From positions 1,452,441 to 1,516,440 of the forward strand of contig BCKC01000001.1 of NCBI GenBank assembly GCA_001600455.1: 64,000 bases of DNA, written 5' to 3'. The stretch is from Endocalyx cinctus (lineage: Eukaryota > Ascomycota > Sordariomycetes > Amphisphaeriales > Apiosporaceae). The stretch's first letter is position 1. Each line of letters starts with the position of its first letter. Shown here piece by piece: positions 34,697 through 47,351 of the stretch. Below the pieces are notes generated by a model, which was given only the letters and a program-made list of their open reading frames with translations, did not search any database and was not told where the DNA came from. The position numbers and the translations under genes were made by a program.

Positions 34697-36784
34697 GACA
34701 TGGGACGACGCTAGTTATACCCGTTGAGTGGAGACTATACTCGGAACTTCAATGTGCTATAGATATGAGACCTAGTTGATTGGATTCCCTCGGTCCGATC
34801 TTAACTAAAATACCAGGTAAAAACTTCTCGAATGCCTGTCTCCCATCTGTATATCGTATAATCAAGCCCATATACGACATTACCCGTTTCCCCCGATGGT
34901 GAGATCTTTACGTCGGCAGTGGGCTGACCTAGCCTAATTTTCTTAACCTGAACCGTGCAATTTATTAGTCTCGAACTCTAAATAGCTTGGCATCAACACA
35001 TTTATTTCTGTGCTGACGGCTCGGTTGCGATCGTCGGGAGATATATCGGGATAGTGAACACTGAAGAAGCTTTCTCTCCCTAGCCTTGGTTGTATTATCC
35101 TCGGGGGATATGCAGAGATAGCGGCCTTTTAGAATACCGGCCTATACTGTATCTAGCAACGAATAGAGATACTCATAATGCACAATGAATAATCTAGACA
35201 GAAGAAAGTCATTAAACCCCTGCCCAGGAACTATCTCTAGTCTATGGTTTATATTTGGTTAGTCTTGGCGCATGGTTTTCAAAGACTACGTTCAGCTATA
35301 TCCTCAAAGCCGGTTCTCGTAGAAATCGTACATACCTTAACATTAACCCGAGATCGGCCTCCTAGATGGTTTCGGTCTTTCCGGACGCCACCGCAGCTCT
35401 TTAACAAAAGAACTCTAACGATATCCAACGATATCCTATTAATTACTCATAACCGAATTTTTTTTTTAGATAAGCGAAAGGAGAAACAGGTTTTAAAAAA
35501 AATACCCGGGGATGTAGAGGAGAAGGACTCAGTCGCTCCCTGTGACACTACAAGTATACTATCGCAAAAGTCAACTCGGTTAAGCCGTACACCGTCTCGT
35601 GATTAATCATATGTATGCATGGACGGTTCCCGGTGAAGCATGTATCGGACTTTTGTGCCCGATTTCCCTCGTATCAACCAGAGCGACTTGTACGTCTACC
35701 GATCATCTCATATCTTTACACTTCGCCTCTCTCCCCCTCGTACTATTAAAAACTGACACCTAGATGGTTCGGTTTTGAAGTAGTAGAGACAGTTTCAGCT
35801 GATCAACATTGCCGCCTACCTCTCGATCGTCTTATACAGCTGGCTAAGCATGCGATATTTTTTTAATACATATTCTTTTTCTTGTACGCCACTAAAGCGA
35901 GAATTTCGAGTAAGGTAGACATTCCGATGGGGAGGTGATAATTCGACAATCTTTTAGTTTTCCACGCTAGAAGACGAGAGACCAAAGTTTCCCTCCTCTT
36001 GATTCTTCTAGAAAAATGCCAGGAAAACCACGCAGCACTATTAAGAATCGAATCCCATCGAATCTGATACCCGTCGTTAATCGGCAATCAATGCGTACCT
36101 AACTCTTAACCCGTGCTAAATGACGTCCGGTCGTGTGTTGCGCAGGTTTCCCAACCAGCTAATAACAAGCATGGCCCGGTCTTATTTTAGCATGTAGGTT
36201 AAGCTTTTTTTTCTTCTTCTTTCTCTCGGGGTTGAGTGTGTGTGTATATCCGGTCTATCTGTATACAATTTACGATTTCGCTGTGCCCAAGTACCAGAGC
36301 CACAAAGGTGAGAGTATAAGGGGTGACTGTACGTGTGTAGATTGACATATTTCTTTATTTGTACCAAAAGTATACCTTATTTCCGTAACCTATTTAATTC
36401 TTGATGATTAATTATCTATAATTGAATATTCCAAAACTTGTATGTCTCTTGGGTTGAATAGAGACTATCTAATGACATTTGCAAAATCTATATGCAAATA
36501 ATTTTGAAGGGGGAGAGAACTACACCCCCGAGGCCCCAAATGTTAAATTCGTGTACGATTGGAGAATATTCCCTTTTCCATATAACCAGCATATATAAAT
36601 ATACACTAGGTTTGAAGGGTAAACAAAAAGGCATATTTGTGACAACACTAATATATAAATATGTATGTTTAAAATCTATGCAGCTACGTCATCCCAAACC
36701 ATATAATACCATTCCATAACTATAACAATAACCACGCCCCGCGCCATCCCTTCTCGTCCCACGACATCCGATACGCGCTTTGAA
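34697..36784. other. 2.1-kb spacer between convergent BNA7-type and MFS genes
   Basis: AT-rich and long for a 3'-to-3' spacer. A 120-codon open frame at 35244-35606 (+) has no recognised domain. I see no transposon ends. A TG repeat lies near 36236-36244. Confidence 0.4.
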
Positions 36785-38379
36785 TTAAGCAATGTAGCGG
36801 AACTCGGGGTGCCTGTATCCGAGGTCGCCGATCTGCTCGTCGGTAAGGCCGACGAGGCGGCTGTCCCTCCCGCCGCGGGCCCGGAGGCGGTTCTCCCAGA
36901 CGCAGTAGGCGATACCGAAGATGGAGAGGAAGAGGACGAAGATCTGAGCGACGAGGTTGATGGTGTGGCCGATGGGGAAGTTGGGGCCGTCGTTGGGCAG
37001 GTAAGCCCAGACGGCGAGGATACCGCCGGCGGTTCCGATCGAGACGATCCAGCCGCCGGAGACGGCGCGGACGGCCGGGCCCGACGCGTTGTTGAGACCC
37101 CACGAGAGGAATCCGGGCCCGCCGGGGAAGGCGCCGACGGCGCACAGGTACACGGCGGCGTACTTGACCGCGTTGGACGTGCCCCAGCGCAGCATCGAGA
37201 AGCCGGCGATGCCGAGGAGGGTGAAGACGGCGAGGTAGATGCCGCGCATGCGCGTCTTGTCGCTGATGAACCCGACGAGGATCGCGATCAGCGAGGCGGC
37301 CACGTAGACCGGCACGGTGTAGTACTGGGCCTCGAGCGAGGTCCAGCCGAGCTCCTTCAGCAGGGTCGGCAGGAAGACGGAGAGGCCCTGGACGGTGATG
37401 TTGATGGCGAAGAAGCCGAGGGCGCAGACGTAGTTGTTGATGTTGGTGAGGGCGCGCTTGACGTGGCGGGCCTGGACCTGCTCGTTCGACTGCGCTTTAT
37501 GCTCGAGCCGGAGCCGCTCGGCCGCGATCCACTTCTCCCGCTCGGTCAGGTACTTGGACGTCTCCGGGCTCTGCGGCAGGATGTAGGGCGCGAAGAAGGC
37601 GAGGGCCATGGTGATGAGCCCCTCGAAGAAGAAGATGTTCCGCCACGTGTGCAGCCGGGACCCGAACACGCCGAACTCGGGCACCTGCGAGAACCCGGCC
37701 GCGAGCAGCCCGCCGAACGCGCCGGCGATCGACGCGGCCGAGACGTAGATTCCGACCCGGAAGTACAGCTCCTCCCGCTTGTAGAACGAGCTCAGGAAGA
37801 ACGCGATACCCGGCATGGTGCCGCCCTCGAAGATACCTAACAAGGCCCGCACGGCCAGGAGCTGCTCGTACGATTTAACGAAAGCCGTGCCCAAGGAAAC
37901 CGCGCCGAAGCCGAAGACGAGACTGGGAATGTAAAACCGGGGCCCGACACGCTTTAGTATGATATTGGATGGCACTTCCACGGTAAGATAGATAATGTAG
38001 AAGATACTCGTCGCGAAGTTGAACCGATATCCAATGAGATTTAGATCATCCGCCATCCCCTGAATACGGGCATTACCAATATTGATCCTAAATTGAACAA
38101 TTATTTAGCAATTAAAAAAATAACTCGGGGTCAATAGTTTTAAAGCTGGTGGAGAATCTTATCGACGTAGGGGAGAAAGATGCATGCATACCGATCAAGG
38201 AAACAAAGCAGATACAATATAGTCACCGTCGGGACCAGTTGGAAGTCGAGCTTTTTGCGTACGGCCCTCTCTTCTTCCTCGGTCCAGCTAGGAGCCTCGA
38301 TCGAGCCGTCGCTCTTCGACTCGATCATAGTATCGTGAGGACCGATCTGGCCTTTCTCGTCCGTCTCTGAGGACACCAT
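36785..38379 (-). CDS. MFS transporter, Dal5/Tna1 (anion:cation symporter) family
   Basis: Two exons, 38192-38379 and 36785-38087, closing to 496 aa with about 12 membrane segments. Seen: an acidic N-terminal cytoplasmic tail; KLDFQLVPTVTILYLLCFLDR, then INIGNARIQGM across the intron (the family mark of helix 1 and its loop); EVPSNIILKRVGPR; RALLGIFEGGTMPGIAFFLS; a central basic loop; WTSLEAQYYTVPVYVAAS; FISDKTRMRG; and SWGLNNASGPAVRAVSGGWI. These fit the ACS family, which imports allantoate, nicotinate, pantothenate, biotin and similar anions. The exact substrate cannot be read from sequence. Nearness to a kynurenine/NAD gene makes nicotinate worth testing. The intron is 38088-38191. The last about 1.1 kb of coding sequence is very GC-rich; the start is not. 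Confidence 0.9.
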
Positions 38380-41300
38380 GATGTCTAATGCGCCGCGCGT
38401 GGTCTCACAAGAAAAAGTAGGTACTTAAGCTTAGTGGACGACGGTAGGGAAAGGGATGGATGGACGAAGATCACCTAATAGACATGGAAGAAAAGAACAA
38501 CAGGCACGGTGCGTTCGGGATGGCTTATAATATACAAGAAAGAAAAAAAAAAAGTCTTCTCTCATTTCCCTGGGAGGGGTGGTAATGTCTTTTCCCTTGG
38601 GGTAAGACAAGGAAATCATACCTAGGTAGAAAGAGCTTGTTGAGGTGGATAAGAGATCGGCAAATGACTGGCTCATCAAATTGCACACCCACCAAGAAAA
38701 AAAAATACTCTGGGTACGTGAAATTTTTCTAGCGTAGAGTAGTATACTAGAACAAATAATGATAATTATTTCTCCCTTGTCACCAACCCTTCTTTGCCTA
38801 GACGGATATTCATCCTCGACTTGGCAAAATGCGAAAGCGTTGCAAGCGGCAGGACGCTCATTGGTCCAATCTATTCATCTTACCTTTGACGGGCTCTCAA
38901 TGGTCAATCTTACCCCGCGTAACGGATATGCCAACTCTTGGCTGTGGGTGCGCGCAAGGGTCTCTGTGACCCAGCCATACCCTGAGAGGAATAGACCTGC
39001 TCTAATCCTCCGCAATAAATTATTGAAGAATAATACATCGTGTATATTATAACCACGCAGCCACGGTCATCACGGGGACCCGGGGTGTGATCTCTGAGGG
39101 GGATTGGGGTAGTGCGCGGCGCAGAGGTTTCTACTAAAAAGCCTACCACACTAGTATATATGTAGGTGGTAATATTCAGCTCTTACAAAGTAAGGCCAAC
39201 ATATATGTATCACGATAACGACGACAAAAAACGAGGAGCTAAGATATCTTGCGTAGTATCGTGATCCCAACCCCCGTCTTCCATCGGTTTTCTTTCCTTG
39301 ATCTACCGTTACCGTTTACCGTTTCAACTCCATCGTATTTGTAAAAAGTGCCGCTTGGCATGGGCAACCTGACTGATCTGCTATAACTTAGAAGATCTCC
39401 TTTATAACTGGATAATGCGCTTTTGCCACACTCGCCCACAAACCACGAGCTCATTGCCTAACTAACATATTTTACCGGTCGGTACACACACGCACACAGA
39501 TATATATGTATATATGTGCCACACACGTATTTGCCCCGACATCAAACCGGCATAACAGTGGAGCACGGAATTCTTTCGGTTGGTTGTTAACATTACTCGA
39601 ACTGGAGAACGATCTCTTCCCTTTCCTCTCCCTTTTCTTATATTTGTATATGGTTATATAATATATAGGGGTCTGGGTGAAATGGGTATTGGTTGCATGA
39701 ACTTTCCCATGGACAAATGAGCAAAGAGGAAATTAATTGATTGAAGGTTAAGGATTTCATTTACGAGCTTGATGATTTGTTGTAGGCAGGTATATTGAAA
39801 AAAAACCACCGCGCATTATTCCGTCATCTTGAACCGGTTAGACTCCGTTTCTAGAATGGACGTTCAAACCGGGCGTGCGGGTGGATCGAAATCTCCTCCC
39901 CCTTCGTCATTCTGTTATGCTAAGACTACAACTCTTTCACGTGACCGAGGTGGATTCGATGCTACCTTAGGTACTGGGTGTTGATAAGCTGCCTGGCTGC
40001 GTCGGTCTTCGCTGGCAGTCAAGAATGCTTAAACGAAAAAAAAGAAGCGTAGTAATTAAGGTAAGAAGACGAATAACGTAATGCTTATCTATCAATATGT
40101 CAATACACCCACCTTCCCTACTCTCTTCTTATACATATTTCTCTGGTCTTGTTGATATTTCATACCTTCAACCTTAGTATCCAATATATTGATTATATAA
40201 TCATTTACCTACCTATCTACTTGGTAGTACTTAGTAGGTAATATAAAATGATTATTGTCCAATCTAATTTGAATCGACTTCCGAAGCGCTTGCCGCGATT
40301 TCTTTTCTGTTAGGCTAGATCACCGAGATCGACGAAAGGGATTAAATTGAAGGCTGCCTATACTAGTACGGAAATCCCTCCTTGCATCTCGTCTATGTGA
40401 TGCGACCCTTGGGCGGTAGACGGCGCGGCACTCGGACAAATAAACAAGTCGTAATTACTACATATCCCGGTACGTCGCGAAGTGTTTTGTTTTGAGACTC
40501 GGTTATATTTCTTTGTGCGTTACTTCCTAAGACTTTTTGGATTACCTACAAAATCACTGGCAAATAATCTCGGTATTTAGATTAGTATAGATACATGCAT
40601 ACATACCGACTTATTTATCTTTATCTACTAACCGAGGTTTATTACTTTACTTACGGAGTAGTAGTATCTATACATAGGCAGATCCTCTACAAGGTTTAAT
40701 CTTGAATCTTGGCGTAAGAAGTTGATACCTTATATATACCATATATATGTACACTACAACAAGTAAGTACTTTATAATATTATATAGTATAAGCAATCGT
40801 ATGTGATTCTTAGTCAAGTAAGTAACTGAGAATTAAAATCAGTAAAATATATTAATTGATCTTATGGTAAATATGGGGTATAAATATAAATATCGGCAAC
40901 GTCTTCACAAGGCGTACGTAAGTATTTGTCTCAAGTTGGAAAAATTGCCAAGACACGTATACGTTCTAGACCTATTCCGGATTTAGCCCAGAATACACTA
41001 TTCCTTTCAAGGTATAGCTAATCTACTAGTCAAGCTAAACTTAACGTCGACATGTCGCAACTATCTTCAACAATTTCAATACGCCTTTACGTCCTGTAAC
41101 TGTAACAGTCGTCATTCTGGGAATTGCTTATATTTGTAACGGCTATATTTTTTTTTTTTTTGGTTTGATTTTTCTCTCATGATACCTAATATCTCATACC
41201 CGCCTTCCAGTACTAGTTGAGATAAACAGTGAAAATAGACAGAAGGAAAAGAAAAGATGAACAACAAGAAAAAAAAAAATCACAACAGGAAAAAAAAAAT

Positions 41301-42155
41301 AAAGCAAAGCAAGAAACAGGCAATGCGGCCATCGCAAACACCCAGGCCGCTAAACATAAATCAGCAAGTAGTAGACACACACCGTGGAAGATTCACCGCT
41401 GCTGTCGTCCTCGGGCTGAATCTGTACAATCAGCACCATCTCCATATACTCTGACTGCTGTTGATCCACGGTGAACTCCTGTTGGCGCTCATAACGTCTT
41501 GAAAACGAGGCGCCTGACTGTAAATTTCGATTTTCTAGACGTGTTGACGTCCTACACCCTGTCTCGTGTGTATCCCCCCTTCCCCCCTTCCCCTTCTCTC
41601 TCCTGGCTCTTTCCGTCTTTCACACCTATTTTTGATTACTTTTCCAATTCATGCTCGCCGTCTTGGCACCAGCTTGAATTAGCCATATTGAAGAGAGCAA
41701 ACAACGAGCAAATACAATCCAACGCCAGTTCCGAGGTAAACCATCCCACAAAATAGTCGTTTTCCGGGCATAGCGTTGTGATAAAAAAAAAAAAAGAGTG
41801 TAGACGGTTGTATAACCCACAATAGGAGAGATGACATTTTCCTGTTGCGCCTCTAAATCCCAGTAAATTGAAATTGTATCTCCGAGTGAACTTGATGAAA
41901 AAAAAAAGGGACTTCATGTTGCAGTGCTTTAATGACATGTTCAATTTGTGTAGAAATAATGCGCTGACTTGAGCATTATTGATCGCGACTAGGAAATGCC
42001 TTTGTATGAATTTTTTTGTAAAAGATATATGATCATGAATGAATCATCTTGCAGTCCTATAACGATGACATCCCATGAAAGGCGGGCTGGCTTGAAAGAT
42101 TTCATATCATCCTTTTGAGACTATATGCAGCTTCGAGTAAGGTAGGTCATGGGAC
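38380..42155. other. 3.8-kb gene-free region
   Basis: AT-rich. Contains A-runs (38533-38552, about 38695), a CA/TA microsatellite near 39484-39530, TAGGTA-type palindromes (about 39965 and 40205-40240), T-runs near 41147-41162 and A-runs near 41269-41300. Open frames such as 41229-41474 are Lys-rich translations of A-tracts. No gene is supported. Confidence 0.4.
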
Positions 42156-44080
42156 TTATCTCTTCCGCTTCTTATTTTTGTCGGCGACAGTCATAGGAAC
42201 GGCGGTGATGGGTGCGGCGGGTAGGAGAGTTGGGGGTGCGATAGCCTCGGCTGTTTTGATTGGGACGCCCATGTGTCGCCCGTAACGGCCCTTTCGCCCG
42301 TTCCCTTCATCCTCACTGATACATTGGTCAGCGCTGAGACCTGCATCGCGGCATCGGCCACAAGGACGTTGGCGATCGCAACCCTTCTTGCTCTTGCGGC
42401 AACGCTGGCAACGAGGCTTGGTCGAAAGATCGGGCTGATCATCTTCACCCGCCTGGCCTGAGATGACAGAGGCCGATGCGATAGAAGGCTTACGCGATTG
42501 ATTTGGCATTGACGCTGGAGACATGGGCCCCGCTGCTGAAGTTCCGGATACTTTCTTTGTTTTGCTAGCAGCCGTCGCCTTGGGCGCTTTAGCAGTCTTG
42601 GGCTTGGCCGTCTTAAGGCTTGTCCGCGGCTTTACCGGGTTTTGAACTTTAGGGACGGCATCATTTGTTTGTACAGGGGCTGATGGCGCCTCGTCGGCGC
42701 CATCCTCGTAATCAGCATCATCCCCACTGGCTTCAGCATTATCACGCGGGGCCACGAAATGGCTCTCCGTTGTCATATAGGACTTGCGATTAGCGGCGTT
42801 ACCCATGTCAAGTTTGCGACGACGGGCTGGTGGAAGTTCATTATCGCTGTCACTTTCTCCATCACTAGTAGCGCCGGTGGAAGAAGCGACGTCAGCCTTG
42901 CCGCTGAAAGTGTCATCCAACGTGGAGGCCGAAGTCCGTCCGTGAGAGATGTTAGACATTTCGCCAAGTCTCATCAGTTGAATCGCAACGTCTTTGTCTT
43001 CTTCCGACACAGAGCTACCTATGGTCGGGTCGGGTGTAGGAAGAATTCCGGACCCATTGCTGTGATATCCAATACTTCCCCTGTGGCGCCGAGAGTCGGT
43101 CACGGGAGTAGCAAACACGGCTCCGTGACTATACCCGCTGTTATAGTTCTGTGGCGACTGAAGTGGCCGAGGGTTCGTAAAAGGGTTTTGACCCGGGTGC
43201 GCAAAAGGGAGTGCGGGTCGTTGATGCTCAACTCTTCGAGCAGGCGACACCGACGGATTCGACGTCGCAGCAGGCATTTGAGGTGGCGCAAATAACGGGA
43301 GTTCCTATGAAGTGTCAGTCATTTCATATCTTCTATGCTGGGTGCGTGAGAATTGTCACTCACCGAGCTTTCAAACTTAGCCCGCTTGCGACGACCACCC
43401 TCCACAATGTTTTCTACACTAATATCTGTGTTGCCGATTTGCTCCTTTACTTTCCCGGAAGTGGAACCGGCATTATCCCCACTGCTATAGCCATTGATGC
43501 TGTCGCTTCGGTTGTCGTAATTAGAACCCCTGTTTTTAGAAGAGCGCGAGCGACCCTTCTTTCCGGTAGTCGGATTGGTGCTGACAGACGTGCTACGTCG
43601 TCCTCGACCTCCGCTAGGGGATGGACTACGCTTGCGAGATGATCTCGAGGCTGGTCGGGTAATGTAAGATCCCATTTGTGGGTTTGGGTAATCTGCTGGG
43701 GCGGTCTGGAAAGGGGCAGGACCAAATGGCCGAGCATGTTGCGGGGACTCCTCAATAACTCTAACATATACCACCATGTTATTGCTGAAGTTTTCGTATC
43801 GTGCGATCAGCGTGTGGTTTCGATCATCTTCAAAGCTGACACCCCGGCCGCCTTGGTAGATGCCGTAAAAGTTTTTGACGGTAGAAATTATGGATTCGGT
43901 GTCATCGTGTGGATATATCTGCACACGCAAGGGTAGACGTGCGCGATATTGAGGGGATTCGGGAAATAGGAGTTCGAATTGAACATGTTTTGGGGCTACG
44001 GCCCGCTGAGGGGATGCGCTGCCGCTATTGGGGGCACCAAGGGTAGCTGGATAGCCATCAACGGGAGAAGCGGACGCCAT
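42156..44080 (-). CDS. Protein with N-terminal beta-rich conserved region and C-terminal Zn2Cys6 cluster
   Basis: Two exons, 43364-44080 and 42156-43304, closing to 621 aa from the ATG in context AAAATGG (44080). An in-frame ATG at 44239 would add 53 residues. Residues about 31-113 (KHVQFELLFPES, LPLRVQIYPHDDTESIIS, ARYENFSNNMVVYVRVIEE) look like a compact ubiquitin- or PB1-like fold. The middle is long, Ser/Pro/Lys-rich and probably disordered, with several basic NLS-like patches (RRKRAKF, ARRRKLD). Residues 538-567 hold six cysteines, CQRCRKSKKGCDRQRPCGRC then a last Cys after nine residues: a Zn2Cys6 DNA-binding cluster at the far C-terminus, followed by only about 55 residues. No fungal-specific TF middle-homology domain is seen. 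Most Zn2Cys6 factors carry the cluster N-terminally. Likely nuclear DNA-binding regulator; targets unknown. Confidence 0.85.
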
Positions 44081-47000
44081 TTTGCTTCCTTGACGTATGA
44101 CAGATGTTTCTACGAAGTAGTTATCGTAAGAATGAGGATGATGTTCGAAATGATGAAAAGCGCCCACTTGGGGCTGGCTATTATCGACCTTGGAGGCAGT
44201 GGACGAGGACTTTGCCGACGAAAGACTCGGAAATTCCATCACCGACCCGGATCAACTCCCGAATCGGTGCGTATCTTTCAAGATATTTCCAATCTTCAAT
44301 CCGAAAATATTAAGGGACTTTTCAATTCGCTAGCTCTGATTTATCGAAGATCGGAGCGGTCAAGGCGGGAAGGTAAGGAAGAGTAGAAATCTCTTATGTG
44401 CGAATAGATAAGAAAGGAGTTCGCTATATCTGGGATTGCCTAAAAAATGTTAATATATGCAATGGTTGAAAAGTGTAACGGATTGGAGAAATATAGAATG
44501 GAGCATGAATGAGGTTTGAATGGGGTGAATCACTGATACGGAAGTCGTCTGTTCCCGAACGTAAAAACCGATCTGACTGGGAGCAATTTTAAGGCGAAAG
44601 GAAGAAACATAGGGTAATAAATTACATGAATATTTGATCGCGTTAGGTGAGGGAATCAATCAAACTTACAATAAGACAAGATGGATGGCGCTGTGCTGTT
44701 AAAGATGCATGAACTCGACCTGGGACTTGATGGCCCGAATCAACCTGAAGGCACAAGCGAGTCAGTATTACAAGTTGCGACTGGGAAGAATCTAGCGAAA
44801 TAGGGATGATTGTATATAATAATAAGAAGGATGATGACCTTGGATAACTTACTAGGGAAAAAGGAAAAGGTTTGATGAGTTCTAAATCAAGAATTCAGGA
44901 TTGTGTGATATGTGTGCGTGTGAAAGAGGAGGTGGAAGAGAAGAGAGGTTTTGCAAGGCGAGTATCCGAAAAAGCCTTTTCCACAGAAGAGTGCGCCCAT
45001 ACAGTACGTCTACTCCGGTTTTGAACAGACATAATATCCACCAGCAAAACCACCGTAGACACACTAAATTTTATCCACTAAACGCACTGTCAGACCCTGT
45101 ACATACGGCCTAAATCTACTTGTAAATTAGATACATATTCTTCAAGAAACATGCCACCATTAGACTCCTTTGCGCTTCGCTGTATGCCAGCAAATTGACA
45201 TGAATTATATTTACGTAGCTTAACTTATCATAATATATACTATTTGAATACGTTAAACAGTTTATTTAGAAGTAATTCGAGTAAAGGTTGAAACGTTTTA
45301 TTTTGGCAAGTCACTGGCATGGGAACTTACAGCGTTCTTTTCACGTATGTAAAAAGTGTAAAAAAGTGTAAAAGTAATAGGTACTTAAGCTTGTTACGCA
45401 CTTATGCAGAAACACCAAAAAAGAATAATAATTCGCACCCATAACATTTCTATAGCTCAAGTATACACACTATATTATACTGATTCCACTTTTGCCATTG
45501 GCAGATTTTATAGTACGACGAGAGAAAAAAAATCGGATGACAGTGTATATATAGAGAGAGAAAAAAAAGGAGTACGTTTGCGTTACAGTCGCATCTTCTC
45601 TGTACTTCTCAAATTCGTATTTTACAGACATGTAGGCCTAGCAGGTAAGTAAAGTACTCAAGTATATATGTCATAGTGTGGTTTTATTTTTGAGACTTAC
45701 CTGGGGTCTCGGCGATGCGCGGGTTACAAAGTAACCTCCCCATCTAACTGCTATGTACGTGTATATGTATATGGCCACTGGCAGACTGGATAGCGATGAC
45801 CGCCTAAGCGAAAATAACATTAGCTTTGACATGGAGCGCAAGATGAAAGGATATCTCCCTAAAATAAGCCTAATAATAGTTTATAAAACTAAAAGGAGCA
45901 TAGGCATCTCGAAGCTACAGTAATAATGGGCAATTATTGCGCCTTACATATCCATGGATTTGAATACAAAGGACACACAGATGTAATTCACTCTAAGTAT
46001 CTAGCTAGATAGAAAAAAGCCTGGGGTTATCTTTAAGAATCGCGAATGCAATGCCGCTGGATATTGCTTGCATTTCCGGGAGGTTATGAATGTGACTTGA
46101 CTTAACCATGAGCCTATGAGGCAAGGTATGTACTTTTAAGAGGTTACGAAATCAGCCGGGGTGGTCGATCATCCCTCTGGCGCAACCTGGGTAATCCTTC
46201 AATCTTGCGGCGTGAGCCTTCATACATCTATTTAAGTAACCATTCATCTACTCCTTATTATACACTATGTATATATATCTACGTATGAACTAGATATATC
46301 CGCCTTTGAAGCGCTGGTTCGCAATTTTTTCATGTCTTGAAATAGGGACGGAAAAGCGCTCTACAGTTTTTGCGATTGACGCCGAATACGACTGACTGAA
46401 GGATATGCGCCGTCATTGTGGAGAAGATTGACAAGGGCAATGTCACAATGAAATATCTACCTAATTCATTCAATGAAAGCTAGAAAATCGGTGAACACTG
46501 ATACCCTTGCAAGAATGTTTGGCCATGTTCAAAACCTTAACCCTTTCAGGCGCATCTTTCATCGCGTCCAACCCTTTCCGAAAGGAAGAAAAAGGAGATT
46601 GCGCCTGAATAATGCGGACATGTAGCGACAAAAAAAAACATTCCATATCTTAGGACTATCAGGTGGAAGATTGTAAGCCAGCCCTCGCATATGCAGCTCG
46701 TAGTCGCAAACTGATGTTTGTTGGATGCGATCTGAGGTGAGTAAAAGTGGACAATTTGACGGCCGATCCGACCAATAGCGTTTATTTCTGCATGCGCCAG
46801 TTTGTCAGAGCCAAGGATTAAAGCCCTCGAATGTGCCTGGCGCATTGGTAGGGTACAAAAAAAAATATAACAAGACGCATAAGAAAGTGGTGTAGGGCAG
46901 TAAAGTGGGTTGGCTAATCTGTCTGTCTTCGTTGTACAAGATAATCAATCATACATTCATCGTTAAGGGTAAAAAAAAACGAGAGACATACTCAGTTAGA

Positions 47001-47326
47001 TAGACTTCTATTGGCATTGAGTAAGTGGGTGAACGTCGTTAGGTGTGTGTGGGTATTATGGACGGTCGCATTTCGAATCCCGTTTTTTTAGAAAAGCAAA
47101 ACGCGTGTTGCCGTTACCAAACAACTAATTCATGTTCTATTTGGTGGCGGAGATGACCTGAATGACGGCCAGATTTTAATAGGGTCTTATCGCTTGACAG
47201 ACTGGGTTGTCTTGATTCTTCAAAGACGATCTGACCCCGTACTTGTTTTATGTTTCGCTGTTCCGGCATAGCAATTAAAAACTCGATGGATTAAATGTAC
47301 GAAAGTTACAGGAGAGCACGTAGAAG

Positions 47327-47351
47327 AAAAAAAAAAAAAAAAAAAAAAAAA
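47327..47351. repeat. Poly(A) tract of 25
   Basis: Uninterrupted A-run, the longest homopolymer in the window, followed by non-repetitive sequence. No retroelement body or target-site duplication is recognised around it. Confidence 0.7.

Noticed and set aside
35244..35606. 120-codon open frame on the + strand between the formamidase and MFS genes
   Set aside because: No recognisable motif or homologous domain; composition matches the surrounding AT-rich spacer. A decayed gene cannot be excluded.
36809..37840. 343-codon open frame on the + strand
   Set aside because: Exact antisense of the GC-rich MFS coding region; Asp/Glu/Gly-rich composition typical of a shadow frame.
41229..41474. Lys/Gln-rich open frame
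   Set aside because: Translation of poly-A tracts.
42759..43295. 178-codon open frame on the + strand
   Set aside because: Antisense of the Zn2Cys6 gene; no domain, and the minus strand is clearly coding.
47050..47085. Possible tRNA gene from a TTCGAATCCCG string
   Set aside because: No A box, no acceptor-stem pairing and no anticodon arm could be laid out.
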